From NCBI GenBank assembly GCA_964612965.1, contig CAZTGB010000003.1:23336-87335 (forward strand): a DNA stretch of 64,000 bases. The letters run 5' to 3'. Of this stretch, positions 7,777-16,134 are shown one piece after another. The notes beneath the pieces are model-generated. The model searched no databases and was not told where the DNA came from. It was given only the letters and a program-made list of their open reading frames with translations. Within the stretch, counting starts at the first letter, position 1. Each line of letters starts with the position of its first letter. The stretch is from CAZTGB01 sp964612965 (lineage in GTDB: Bacteria; Patescibacteriota; Microgenomatia; UBA8517). The position numbers and the translations under genes were made by a program.

Positions 7777-8427
7777 TTATTTATTTTTTCTCCACTCTTG
7801 AATTTTTGCATGATTTCCCGTTAGAAGAATTTCTGGGACTTTCCATCCGCGGTATACTTCAGGTCTAGTGTATTGGGGGTATTCTAAGACATCTCCATTT
7901 GAAAATGATTCTTCTGCAAGTGACTCTGGTTTAATTACTCCGGGGATTAAACGAACTATGGAATCAGTTAAAACCATTGCGGGAATTTCTCCTCCAGTTA
8001 AGACATAATCACCAATGGAAATTATTTCATCTGCTAAATGTTCGATAATTCTATAATCAACCCCTTCATAGTGTCCACAAATTAGAATTAAGTGATCTAA
8101 TTTGGAGAACTCGAGTGCCTTTTTTTGAGTGTACTTTCCCCCACGAGCATCAAGAAGTATTACTTTAGAATTTTTCTTTTTAAGCTCTTTAATTGCCGGT
8201 TCAATTACATCAACTCTAAGTATCATTCCGGCCCCCCCTCCATATGGTTTATCATCAACCGTCCCTCGAGCGTCAATTGACCACTTTCTTAAGTCGTGGA
8301 TGTTAATTTCAGCGAATCCTTTATCTTTTGCCCGCCACATAATCGACTCAGTTAAAGGTCCCTCAAACATCTTTGGAAAGAGTGTTAGAATGTCTATTCG
8401 CAAAGGATAAGATTTTCTTATTTTCAT
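7777..8427 (-). CDS. trmD: tRNA (guanine(37)-N1)-methyltransferase TrmD
   Basis: Methylates G37 next to the anticodon of certain tRNAs using S-adenosylmethionine, preventing frameshifts. The SPOUT-fold motifs are all present: ILTLFPKMF, YGGGAGMIL (62-70), GHYEGVDYRI (about 118-127), GDYVLTGGEIPA (about 139-150), and YPQYTRPEVYRG. At 216 residues it is somewhat shorter than typical TrmD because the C-terminal part is trimmed. The rplS and rimM neighbours common in other bacteria are absent. A -10-like box ends 7 nt before the ATG. Confidence 0.95.
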   Translation of the reverse strand: MKIRKSYPLRIDILTLFPKMFEGPLTESIMWRAKDKGFAEINIHDLRKWSIDARGTVDDKPYGGGAGMILRVDVIEPAIKELKKKNSKVILLDARGGKYTQKKALEFSKLDHLILICGHYEGVDYRIIEHLADEIISIGDYVLTGGEIPAMVLTDSIVRLIPGVIKPESLAEESFSNGDVLEYPQYTRPEVYRGWKVPEILLTGNHAKIQEWRKNK

Positions 8428-8434
8428 AGCTTGT

Positions 8435-8440
8435 ATTTTA
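8435..8440 (-). promoter_or_regulatory. Predicted extended -10 element of trmD
   Basis: Read on the minus strand this is TGA followed by TAAAAT, an extended -10 box, ending 7 nt before the trmD ATG. No good -35 box was seen. The spacing implies transcription starting at or one base before the start codon. Confidence 0.4.
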
Positions 8441-8454
8441 TCAGTTTTAGGTGA

Positions 8455-8460
8455 TAAAGT
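8455..8460 (+). promoter_or_regulatory. Predicted extended -10 element of the GT2-GtrA gene
   Basis: TGA followed by TAAAGT, in the 41-nt divergent gap between trmD and the GT2-GtrA gene. It ends 8 nt before the ATG at 8469, giving a leader of about two bases. This also favours 8469 over the upstream GTG at 8451 as the start codon. Confidence 0.35.
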
Positions 8461-8468
8461 GGACTCAT

Positions 8469-9617
8469 ATGCAAAAAGTGGTGATAGTTATTCCTACATA
8501 TAACGAGCGTGAACAAACTCCTAGAATGATTGAGGCTTTAGCAGAGCTATTTAAAAAAATTGATAATTACGATATGCATTTACTTTATGCAGATGATACT
8601 TCACCCGACAAAACTTACGAGGTAGTTCAAGAAAAAATGAAAAAATACCCATGGCTTCATATAGTTATGAATGAGAAAAAAGCGGGTATAGGCGGTGGGT
8701 ACAAGGCAGGTTTTAGGTATGCGATGCAGAAGCTAAATGCCGATTATGTGATGGAGTTTGATAGTGATTTCCAACACAGAGTTGAAGATATACCAACACT
8801 TTTAAGCAAAATTGATGAAGGATATGATTTAGTTATAGGTTCACGATATGTACCCGGGGGGACAATCCCTGAGGAATGGGGATTTAAAAGAAAATTTTTT
8901 AGTGTCGTAGGAAACTTAATTTGTAGGATTGGGTTTTTAATGCTCAGTGTTCACGACTTTACCACTGGCTTTAAACTTACCAAGGTAAAAGGAAACCTAG
9001 ACAAGTACAATCTTGATGGCTTCTATTCAAATAGCTTTGCATATAAAATTCAGATGACTGCGGAAATGGTAAATTCAGGTAAAAGAGTGGTTGAGGTTCC
9101 TATTAAATTTAAGCCTCGTAAAACTGGGGAATCAAAACTTATTAAAAATGAACTAGGTGATTTTATTAGAGTTATATTTCTTTTTCAAATGCACAATCCT
9201 AAGCTTTTGAAATTCTTAAAATTTGGAACAGTAGGATTTTTGGGGTTTGTGGTTAATTTTCTTTTCTTGAGACTGTTTAGAAATTTAGGATTTACTGAGA
9301 CTTTATCTTGGGTATTTTCAACTGAACTTGCGATTGTAAATAACTATGTTTTAAATAATGCCTGGACATTTAAAGAGAGTGAGATAAAAGGACTATCAAA
9401 AACAATTCAGAAGTTTTTGCAATTTAATCTAACTTCAGTGGGAGCTATTATAATTCAATCAATACTGGGGCCGCTTGGTGTAAAGCTGGTTGGAGTGCAG
9501 TACGACGCAATAATACTCATGGTAATCATTGTTTTTGTGGTTTTGCCTTACAACTACACAATGTACAACTTATTTATCTGGAAGAATTGGAAACTTCCAT
9601 GGGTTAAGAATCGATAG
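8469..9617 (+). CDS. Polyprenyl-phosphate sugar synthase (DPM1-like GT2) fused to GtrA-like membrane domain
   Basis: The N-terminal GT2 domain (about 1-230) carries VIPTYNERE, ADDTSPDKT and EFDSDFQHRVEDIP, the last supplying the DxD metal ligand, as in dolichyl-phosphate mannose synthase. The second part (about 235-382) has four membrane segments starting FLKFGTVGFLGFVVNFLF, typical of GtrA, a putative carrier of polyprenyl-linked sugar. Such fusions make a lipid-phosphate sugar at the inner face of the membrane for use by GT-C enzymes outside. Start taken at 8469 (MQKVVIVIP). The 3' end overlaps the opposing DUF35 gene by 14 nt. Confidence 0.88.
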   Translation: MQKVVIVIPTYNEREQTPRMIEALAELFKKIDNYDMHLLYADDTSPDKTYEVVQEKMKKYPWLHIVMNEKKAGIGGGYKAGFRYAMQKLNADYVMEFDSDFQHRVEDIPTLLSKIDEGYDLVIGSRYVPGGTIPEEWGFKRKFFSVVGNLICRIGFLMLSVHDFTTGFKLTKVKGNLDKYNLDGFYSNSFAYKIQMTAEMVNSGKRVVEVPIKFKPRKTGESKLIKNELGDFIRVIFLFQMHNPKLLKFLKFGTVGFLGFVVNFLFLRLFRNLGFTETLSWVFSTELAIVNNYVLNNAWTFKESEIKGLSKTIQKFLQFNLTSVGAIIIQSILGPLGVKLVGVQYDAIILMVIIVFVVLPYNYTMYNLFIWKNWKLPWVKNR

Positions 9618-9999
9618 GCCTAAATTTATAACCATAGATAATTAGTCCTCTTTCATCTCCGTCATTTCTCATTTTTCGAGTTACCATTTCGACCGGCATT
9701 CCGATTGTGACCTCACCATGTAAATCTGTTAATTGTGCAGTAATGGTTGGCCCCTCTTCGAGTTTGATTAATGCTACGGTGTAGGGAATTTGATCTTCGA
9801 ATCCAGCGGGAGCCTCATAGACTGTTGTATATGAGTAGACCTCACCTTTGCCACTAAAGCTGAATAATTCATGGGCTTCATCACAGCAATTTGAACAAAT
9901 ATCTCGCGGTGGAAATATTTTATGATCACAATGAGGGCAAACTTCACCTACCAATCCATATCTTTGTTTTTTTAGCCTCCAATGCCTGGGTATTTCCAT
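9604..9999 (-). CDS. DUF35 zinc-ribbon/OB-fold protein
   Basis: The rubredoxin-like zinc ribbon has Cys21, Cys24, Cys35 and Cys38 (CPHC and CSNC), preceded by RHWRLKKQRYGL, as in the DUF35 N-terminal domain. An OB fold follows (about 45-131) with GEVYSYTTVYEAP and YTVALIKLEEGPTITAQL. In archaea DUF35 proteins hold acetoacetyl-CoA thiolase and HMG-CoA synthase together in the mevalonate route; neither partner is in this window, so its role is open. I start at 9999 (MEIPRHWR) by family fit; an ATG at 10026 would add nine residues. Confidence 0.82.
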   Translation of the reverse strand: MEIPRHWRLKKQRYGLVGEVCPHCDHKIFPPRDICSNCCDEAHELFSFSGKGEVYSYTTVYEAPAGFEDQIPYTVALIKLEEGPTITAQLTDLHGEVTIGMPVEMVTRKMRNDGDERGLIIYGYKFRPIDS

Positions 10000-10076
10000 A
10001 ATTATGCAGTAATTAAACTCTTGCATATTATTAGTCTCTAGACTTACGAAAAACCCACGATATCTTTTGAGGTTAT

Positions 10077-11174
10077 TTAAAGGAAGGGTGTCCAGTTAGC
10101 AATTGGCATTACATTTTGGGAAATGAAAGCCAGGGAGAATAAATAGATAGGAATGATTATCACCGAAAATGCAATTTTAAATTCTTTTTTATGAAGCATT
10201 TCTGAAAAGGCTAAAAATAGGAATGGAACTAAGGGAAGAGAATATCTAATAATATCCCTGTGAGATACAAAAAGAGTAGATACAAAGAAAATAGTTGCAA
10301 AGATAGCATACTCATATTTTTTCTGATCAAAAAGTTTAAATACTCCAATTGCGCCAATTAAATAAACAAATATGATTTCTTCTAGCCAGAAAGTTCCTAC
10401 CCAGGGGGCAGAATAGTTAAAAATTTGAAATGGTGGAAAAAATAAGTGAATATTGTCTCCTGAATGGAAATATGCAAAGAAATCATTCTGGGTTAGTTGA
10501 TATATTCCAAACACTATTAAAAGAGATAGTGGTATTAAAAGGATTGGGAAAGCCTTTTTTATTTCTTGTAGTTTGTTTTTAACAAATGGCATTAGCAAAT
10601 AAATAACGTATGAAACAAAAAGCAGGATTCCCGGAGATTTAGTGAGTTGGGCGATAGCCCCCCAAATCCCTGCCCACAAATACTTCTTTTCTTTAAAGAA
10701 ATAGAGAGAGGCTATAACTGCAGCCAGAAAGAGTGGGTCGGCGGAACCCACCGATCTCACTATTAACCAACGAGCCGGAAAAATTGAGAAAACAAATGTA
10801 AGCCATAAAGAGTCTGTTAGTTTGTAGAAAAAATAAAGAGCCAAGAAAGCGGATGCTATGGTTACTATTAGCATTGCGTACGGATAATTAGTTACAGCTG
10901 AAACAGTTCTAATTAACGCTGGAAATAGTGGGAAGTGAGCAGTGAAATATTCAGTTGAAAGTGGTAGTTGATAATTTGTTTTAATCTGTTCTTTATTATA
11001 GAAAGTTTTTGCAGCAACTATATAAAGTGGTCCATCGTAGTTGGCTACAACTACTGCAAGTCCATCTTTTGGAAGTGGAATATTCCAAAAAGAGGGTAGT
11101 CGGAAGATAAAAGGTAGCCAGATTAAGATAGTGGGAATTAGAGAAAAGAGTGCAATATAGAAAACTTTCTTCAT
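10077..11174 (-). CDS. GT-C membrane glycosyltransferase, PIG-V-like
   Basis: 365 residues with about ten membrane segments. After the first segment lies NYDGPLYIVAAKTFY, which resembles the WDxxHY region of PIG-V-type (GT76) mannosyltransferases, followed by HFPLFPALIR. The same FPLFPxLIR pattern occurs in the gene at 56215, which is the closest relative in the window. Such enzymes use polyprenyl-phosphate sugars on the outer face of the membrane; the sugar and acceptor are unknown. It is transcribed divergently from the GT2-GT-C fusion gene across a 50-nt gap. Confidence 0.65.
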   Translation of the reverse strand: MKKVFYIALFSLIPTILIWLPFIFRLPSFWNIPLPKDGLAVVVANYDGPLYIVAAKTFYNKEQIKTNYQLPLSTEYFTAHFPLFPALIRTVSAVTNYPYAMLIVTIASAFLALYFFYKLTDSLWLTFVFSIFPARWLIVRSVGSADPLFLAAVIASLYFFKEKKYLWAGIWGAIAQLTKSPGILLFVSYVIYLLMPFVKNKLQEIKKAFPILLIPLSLLIVFGIYQLTQNDFFAYFHSGDNIHLFFPPFQIFNYSAPWVGTFWLEEIIFVYLIGAIGVFKLFDQKKYEYAIFATIFFVSTLFVSHRDIIRYSLPLVPFLFLAFSEMLHKKEFKIAFSVIIIPIYLFSLAFISQNVMPIANWTPFL

Positions 11175-11180
11175 ATTTGA

Positions 11181-11186
11181 ATCTTA
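11181..11186 (-). promoter_or_regulatory. Predicted extended -10 element of the PIG-V-like gene
   Basis: On the minus strand TGT precedes TAAGAT, giving a TGn-extended box. Exactly six bases separate it from the ATG at 11174, so the expected start of transcription is the A of the start codon. No clear -35 box was seen. Confidence 0.4.
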
Positions 11187-11208
11187 ACACGAGGGTATCT
11201 ATTTATGC

Positions 11209-11214
11209 TAGACT
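11209..11214 (+). promoter_or_regulatory. Predicted extended -10 element of the GT2-GT-C fusion gene
   Basis: TGC followed by TAGACT forms an extended -10 box ending 10 nt before the ATG at 11225; transcription would begin about four bases before the start codon. A TTAACA at 11184-11189 is 19 nt upstream, longer than ideal. Confidence 0.35.
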
Positions 11215-11224
11215 TTGAGGGTAA

Positions 11225-12584
11225 ATGTCAAAATTAAGTGATGAACTACACATAAAAGAATTGTCGGTTTTTTTTCCAACTTATAACGAAGAAGGAAATA
11301 TAGAGAAAGTTACAGAAGACACCAAAAAGGTATTAGAAAAAGTAGCTGATAAATGGGAAATAATAATAATTGATGATGGGTCGGTTGATAAAACTCCAGA
11401 GATAGCAAAAAAATTAGCCAAGAATGATGGTCGGATACGTGTAGTGACTCATAGTCCGAACAAAGGTTATGGTGGGGCGCTTAAAACCGGATTTAGTAAC
11501 GCAAAATATAAATGGGTTGCTTTTATGGACTCAGATGCTCAATTTGATTTTTCTGAAATTACAAAGTTTATTCAAAAGAAAGATGAATCAGATTTAATTT
11601 TAGGCTATAGAAAAAATAGAGCAGATTCTTTTGCACGTAAAGTATTTACCTTCGGTTGGGCAACTCTTGCAAGAATTATACTTGGACTTAAAGCTAAGGA
11701 TTATTCTTGCGGTTTTAAAATGATTAAAAAATCTGTTTATACAGAAATTCAACCTTTGGTGGGTGAGGAAAAAGTGACTCAGATTGAAATGTTAGTTAAA
11801 GCTAGGAAAAAAGGCTTTAAATTCGTGGAGGTTGGTGTAAGTCACTATCCCAGAACTTCTGGGACTCCAACGGGGGCAAAATTAAAAGTTGTTATTAAAA
11901 GTATTTTAGATGTTTTTAAACTGTGGGCGAATTTCCATAATGTTACGAAAAAGGAAGCTGCTATTTTATTGATGATTTTAGGAACGGGTGCTTTTTTTAG
12001 GCTTTACAAAATAGCAGAGTATATGATTTTTTTAGGAGACGAAGGGCGGGATATGATTATAGTTAGAAGACTTCTTGTCGAATTTCATCCGCCGTTAATT
12101 GGGCCGGGAACTTCAATTGGTAATATGTATTTGGGTCCCCTCTATTATTACATGATGGCAATCCCAACCCTTATTGTCAATTTTTCTCCAGTGGGACCTG
12201 CTGTTATGGTTGCTATTTTAGGGATAGCAACAATCGCGCTTGTTTGGTGGGTCGGCAGGGAATGGTTTGGGAAAACGGCAGGGCTAATTGCGGCGGGCCT
12301 CTACTCAATCGCTCCAACTATTATTATTTTTTCGAAATCTTCCTGGAACCCAAATATAATGCCGTTTTTTGCGCTTTTTTCTATTTATTCGATTTGGAAG
12401 GTTTGGGAGAAAAGAGAATTTAATTGGCTAATTTACTTAGCGATTTTGTATGCCTTTGTTCTTCAATCTCACTATTTAGGGTTACTTCTTCTTCCTGTTT
12501 TAGGACTTTATTGGTTGTTAACTTATTTAAAAATTAAGAATACTAACAATGTTAAATCTTTTGTTAAAAGTTCAACAATTGGAG
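11225..12584 (+). CDS. GT2-GT-C fusion glycosyltransferase, 5' part (interrupted by N gap)
   Basis: Residues 1-235 are a cytoplasmic GT2 domain of the polyprenyl-phosphate sugar synthase kind (FFPTYNEEGNIEKV, IIDDGSVDKT, MDSDAQFDFSEI). From about 243 a GT39-like (PMT_2) membrane domain begins, with the acidic motif GDEGRD at 271-276 just after its first membrane segment and PGTSIGNMYLGPLYYYMM. One protein would thus make a lipid-linked sugar and transfer it. The frame runs into the 21-N gap; the reading frame after the gap matches the same family (see 12606-13401), so this is one gene of about 725 codons whose gap length is wrong modulo 3. Confidence 0.8.
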
Positions 12585-12605
12585 NNNNNNNNNNNNNNNN
12601 NNNNN
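12585..12605. other. Assembly gap (21 N) inside the GT2-GT-C gene
   Basis: Twenty-one undetermined bases. The coding frames on either side differ by one, yet both sides encode consecutive parts of one GT39-like protein, so the true gap is not 21 nt. Confidence 0.95.
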
Positions 12606-13401
12606 AATTTTAATGTCACCACTTTTGATTTTTGACCTGCGACATAATTTTCAAAATTTTTCTTCAATGAAAAAGTTCTCAGTTGAAAGTGGAGGAAGTT
12701 TTGAGGGACCTATAAATGGAATAACTAACTTTATTCCTACTCTAAATAATGCAAGCGTGAGGCTTCTTTCTGGAAGAAATGAATGGAGTGGGGTAATTAT
12801 TACAACAGCTTTAGTTATTGGAGCTATATGGTTATTTAAGAAAAAGAAATTGAATTCAATTCTATTAACATGGATTTTAGTTGGTGTTTTTGGGCTCGCT
12901 ATGTATAAAAGTGAGGTATTTGATCATTATATGGGATTTTTATTTCCAGCCTTTTTCCTACTTTTAACAGCTATTATTTCAAAGCTGCCTAAATATTTAA
13001 TTTATATAACAGTGTTTTTATTAGTTACCTTAAATTTAAAAGATAATCCATTAAGGTATTTACCAAACAGACAACTCCAAAGAAGTATTGAGATAGCTTC
13101 ATCAATTAATGAAAAAGCGGATGGTGCAAGATTTAATTTGGCAACACTTTCTGAAAACTCTAATCGCGATGTATATCAATACTTTCTTTTAATTTGGGGA
13201 GCGAAGGTGGTAGATACCGATCCAAATTCTGTTTTTTATACGGTAACTGATCAACTATTTGTAGTTTGTGAAAGGCCAAAAGAAAAATGTGATCCAACTC
13301 ATGATCCGACAGCCTGGATAACTAACTTCGGTTGGAGTACAATACTGGAGTCTTGGGAGGTTTCCGGAGTAAATATCTACAAATTAGGCCACGCAAAATG
13401 A
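12606..13401 (+). CDS. GT2-GT-C fusion glycosyltransferase, 3' part
   Basis: Starting immediately after the gap the frame reads ILMSPLLIFDLRHNFQN. The paralog at 17745-19266 has the almost identical FLPIILFDLRHNFLN in the middle of its GT39 domain, so the ATG at 12613 is internal, not a start. About four membrane segments follow, then a soluble C-terminal region (about the last 100 residues) containing a Cys pair (FVVCERPKEKCD). The stop overlaps the next start as ATGA. Confidence 0.75.
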
Positions 13402-13604
13402 TAGACAAGAATGAGAAGGTAAAAAAACTTGAGGACAAACTAAAAAAATATGAGTTAAAACTTGCGAAGAAGAGTTTGGGTTATAGTGATGTAGTTAGAA
13501 CTAGGTTTGGTGACTCGTATGAGGATCAACTGCGGGATGACACAAGTGTGTTGAGAGGAATTATCAGTTCGATAAAAGAAGAGATAAAATCTTTACAGAA
13601 ATGA
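13398..13604 (+). CDS. Small coiled-coil protein
   Basis: A 68-residue, highly charged protein with two helices of coiled-coil character (about 4-26 and 46-67) separated by YSDVVRTRFGDSYEDQ. No family recognised. Start at 13398 because its ATG overlaps the preceding stop (ATGA) and its own end overlaps the DHH gene in the same way, so three genes are translationally coupled. An earlier in-frame ATG at 13332 would lie well within the upstream gene. Confidence 0.6.
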   Translation: MIDKNEKVKKLEDKLKKYELKLAKKSLGYSDVVRTRFGDSYEDQLRDDTSVLRGIISSIKEEIKSLQK

Positions 13605-14656
13605 AAAAAATACTTTATAAAAAAATAACTAAAGAATTTATTACTTCATTCGAAAAAAGGGTTAAGGCTGCTAAATTAATTGGGATTACGTCGCATTTTT
13701 CTCCAGATGATGATTCGATTGCATCTGTTCTTTCAGTTTATCATTATCTCACAGGTTACCTAAAAATAGCCAAAAACAAAATAAAAATTTTGTACACAGG
13801 TGACCTTAATAATAAATGGAAGTATTTTGAGAATTTCAATAAAATAAATTTTGTAAAAGATATTGCAGATCATGTTAAAAATGTTGATTTAATGATTCTT
13901 TTAGACGGGTCATTTTGGAATAGGTTTAGTAGAGATGAAAAAGTTGGAAATTACAAAGGCGTAACTTTTTGTATAGATCATCATCCAGTGCTCGAGGCTG
14001 AGTTTGATTTTCACTTGAATGTCAAAGAAGCAACTTCAACTGCGGAATTGGTTTATAAGCTTTTTTATGATGGTAAAAATCTAGATAAAAAAAGAAGTGA
14101 GATTCTGCTTTTGGGAATTCTCGGTGATACGGGTAATTTTGAATTTATTGATTCCAGTAAAGCTGATATTTTAGGTATAGCTGAAATCTTAATTAAATCT
14201 GGAAATATAAATGTTCAAACCTTTATAAGTTTGTACAATAAAATTAGCGAAAAAGAGTATTTTTGTCTTTCATGTTTGATTTCCAACTCTAAAATTATGG
14301 AGATTCCTCGTTGGCCGAAATTCATGATATCGTTTCTAGAAACAAGTTTTATCAAAAAAAACAAGTTAACTGACAATGAAACAAGCTATGGGGCGCACAC
14401 CTTTATGCGCTATTTGAGGGCTATCAATGGTGTTGATTGGGGCATTGTTATAACACCGAGGCTGCATGACCAGACACATTCTATTTCACTTAGATCACAG
14501 CCAGGTTCGATTAATGTTCGTGAGATGATGGAAAAAATGAAAATAGGCGGCGGGCATGATAGGGCCGGAGGAGGAAAAATAAAAACATTTAATACCAAAA
14601 AGGCTACGGACACAATTTTAAATTGGATGCGAGAAAATAAGCCGACCTTCAGCTAA
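13601..14656 (+). CDS. DHH-family phosphoesterase, NrnA-like
   Basis: Bacterial NrnA-type DHH-DHHA1 enzymes degrade nanoRNA oligonucleotides and/or dephosphorylate pAp, or hydrolyse cyclic dinucleotide products. The DHH motifs are in order: TSHFSPDDDSIAS (30-42) with the aspartates of motif I, DLMILLDG, CIDHHP with D126-H127-H128, LGILGDTGNFEF, and the DHHA1 substrate-binding loop GGGHDRAGGG (316-325). At 351 residues it is of normal length. It sits between glycosyltransferase genes with 4-nt and 1-nt overlaps, which suggests co-expression, though no direct link to glycan synthesis is known. Confidence 0.85.
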   Translation: MKKILYKKITKEFITSFEKRVKAAKLIGITSHFSPDDDSIASVLSVYHYLTGYLKIAKNKIKILYTGDLNNKWKYFENFNKINFVKDIADHVKNVDLMILLDGSFWNRFSRDEKVGNYKGVTFCIDHHPVLEAEFDFHLNVKEATSTAELVYKLFYDGKNLDKKRSEILLLGILGDTGNFEFIDSSKADILGIAEILIKSGNINVQTFISLYNKISEKEYFCLSCLISNSKIMEIPRWPKFMISFLETSFIKKNKLTDNETSYGAHTFMRYLRAINGVDWGIVITPRLHDQTHSISLRSQPGSINVREMMEKMKIGGGHDRAGGGKIKTFNTKKATDTILNWMRENKPTFS

Positions 14657-16134
14657 TGTTTAAAAGACTTCTAGAGGAAATTAAAAATCATAAATTAATT
14701 TACCTGCTTTTATCCATTGTTTTAATTGGGGCTACCTTTGTAAGAATTTACAATACAAAGGAAATACTGGGTTTTTATTATGATCAAGGGCGGGACGCAC
14801 TTGTTATCTGGAACTTTTTACATAAAGGAGATTTCTTTTTGGTGGGGCCAACAACTGGAATTGAAGGAATACTTAGGGGACCCTGGTACTATTGGCTGAT
14901 ATTGCCTTTTTATTTTTTGGGTGGTGGAAATCCAGTTTGGCCGGCTAATTTTCTTGCACTAACTACGGTTTTAGCAATTATTATTCTTTACATTCTAGGA
15001 AAAGAAATTTTCGGGAGAACAACTGGGCTTATTGCGGCAACAATTGCTTCACTCTCCTACTATTTGCTGGTAGCTTCTCGTTGGCTTAGCAATCCCACTC
15101 CAATGTTATTAATTAGTATGCTTTTAGTTTTGTCCCTGCTTTTGATTACTAAAGGCAAAAAGTATGCCTGGGTGTTTGTAGCTTTTCTTTTGGCATTATC
15201 TATGCAGTTTGGGAGTGCGACTGAGGCTTTTTATATTCCTGCTGTTGCAATCTTTGCAATTTGGCAAAGAAAGAATTTGCCAGACAAAAAAATACTTTTA
15301 ATCTCGATAGCCGCAGGAATAATTATTTTTCTTCCTCAAATTATTTTTGATTTTGTTAAGGGGGGAGTAATAACCTCTGCAATTAAGAGATTTTTACTTG
15401 AGGATGGGAGTTTTAAACTTTCTTTTTGGGAAATAATTAAAATAAGACTGCCTTTTTATTGGGAAATGTTCAGTTTTAAAATTTGGACTGGGCAGGATCC
15501 CAAATTTATTGCTTTTTTCTTAACATCATTTTCATTAATCGTTTTTAATTTTAAAGAACTTTGGAAAAAAGATGGATTTAAGATACTAACATTACTTGGG
15601 ATAGCTCCACTTATTGGAATGATCTTTTTTCAAGGAAACGAAGGAAATGTTTTCGACTATTATTTTACTGGTTACTACTTAATCTATGTTTTATTTTTTT
15701 CAGCCGGATTGGGACTTTTGGCAAAGAACAAATTGGGACTTTTAGTAATACTGATTTTTTCCTTTTTGTTTTTTAAAACACATCTACCTGCTGTTAAAAG
15801 TTATTTAATTAATGGTAGAAGTAATGTTGGTTTTAAAGAACAGCTCTCGGCAATTGATTGGATTTATAAAGATTCAAAGGAGAATGATTTTAATGTGGAT
15901 GCTTATGTTCCACCAGTTATTCCATATGCATACGACTATTTATTTTTATGGAAGTCTAAGGAATATGGAAAATCCCCACTAACGGAGAACACCAGTCTTT
16001 TATATACTTTATATGAAGATGATATTGCAAGGCGACTTGATCCTTGGATAGATCGTCAGGACAAAATTGGAAAAGTTGAGGAAGAGATAGTTTTTAGGGG
16101 TATTACTGTTCAGAGAAGAGAAAGGTATAAATAA
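14656..16134 (+). CDS. GT39-like (PMT_2) membrane glycosyltransferase
   Basis: 492 residues with about eleven membrane segments. The acidic motif after the first segment is YYDQGRD (D43, D47), and the next loop reads GPTTGIEGILRGPWYYWL; both closely parallel the GT2-fused protein at 11225 (GDEGRD, IGNMYLGPLYYYM), so the two are a paralogous pair distinct from the WDE-type array downstream. Enzymes of this family transfer a sugar from polyprenyl phosphate outside the membrane. A soluble tail of about 100 residues ends the protein. Start overlaps the preceding stop (TAATG). Confidence 0.78.
   Translation: MFKRLLEEIKNHKLIYLLLSIVLIGATFVRIYNTKEILGFYYDQGRDALVIWNFLHKGDFFLVGPTTGIEGILRGPWYYWLILPFYFLGGGNPVWPANFLALTTVLAIIILYILGKEIFGRTTGLIAATIASLSYYLLVASRWLSNPTPMLLISMLLVLSLLLITKGKKYAWVFVAFLLALSMQFGSATEAFYIPAVAIFAIWQRKNLPDKKILLISIAAGIIIFLPQIIFDFVKGGVITSAIKRFLLEDGSFKLSFWEIIKIRLPFYWEMFSFKIWTGQDPKFIAFFLTSFSLIVFNFKELWKKDGFKILTLLGIAPLIGMIFFQGNEGNVFDYYFTGYYLIYVLFFSAGLGLLAKNKLGLLVILIFSFLFFKTHLPAVKSYLINGRSNVGFKEQLSAIDWIYKDSKENDFNVDAYVPPVIPYAYDYLFLWKSKEYGKSPLTENTSLLYTLYEDDIARRLDPWIDRQDKIGKVEEEIVFRGITVQRRERYK

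Noticed and set aside
12613..13401. Independent gene starting at ATG 12613
   Set aside because: The sequence is the second half of a GT39-like domain, and the frame is open upstream to the gap; it is the rest of the gene at 11225.
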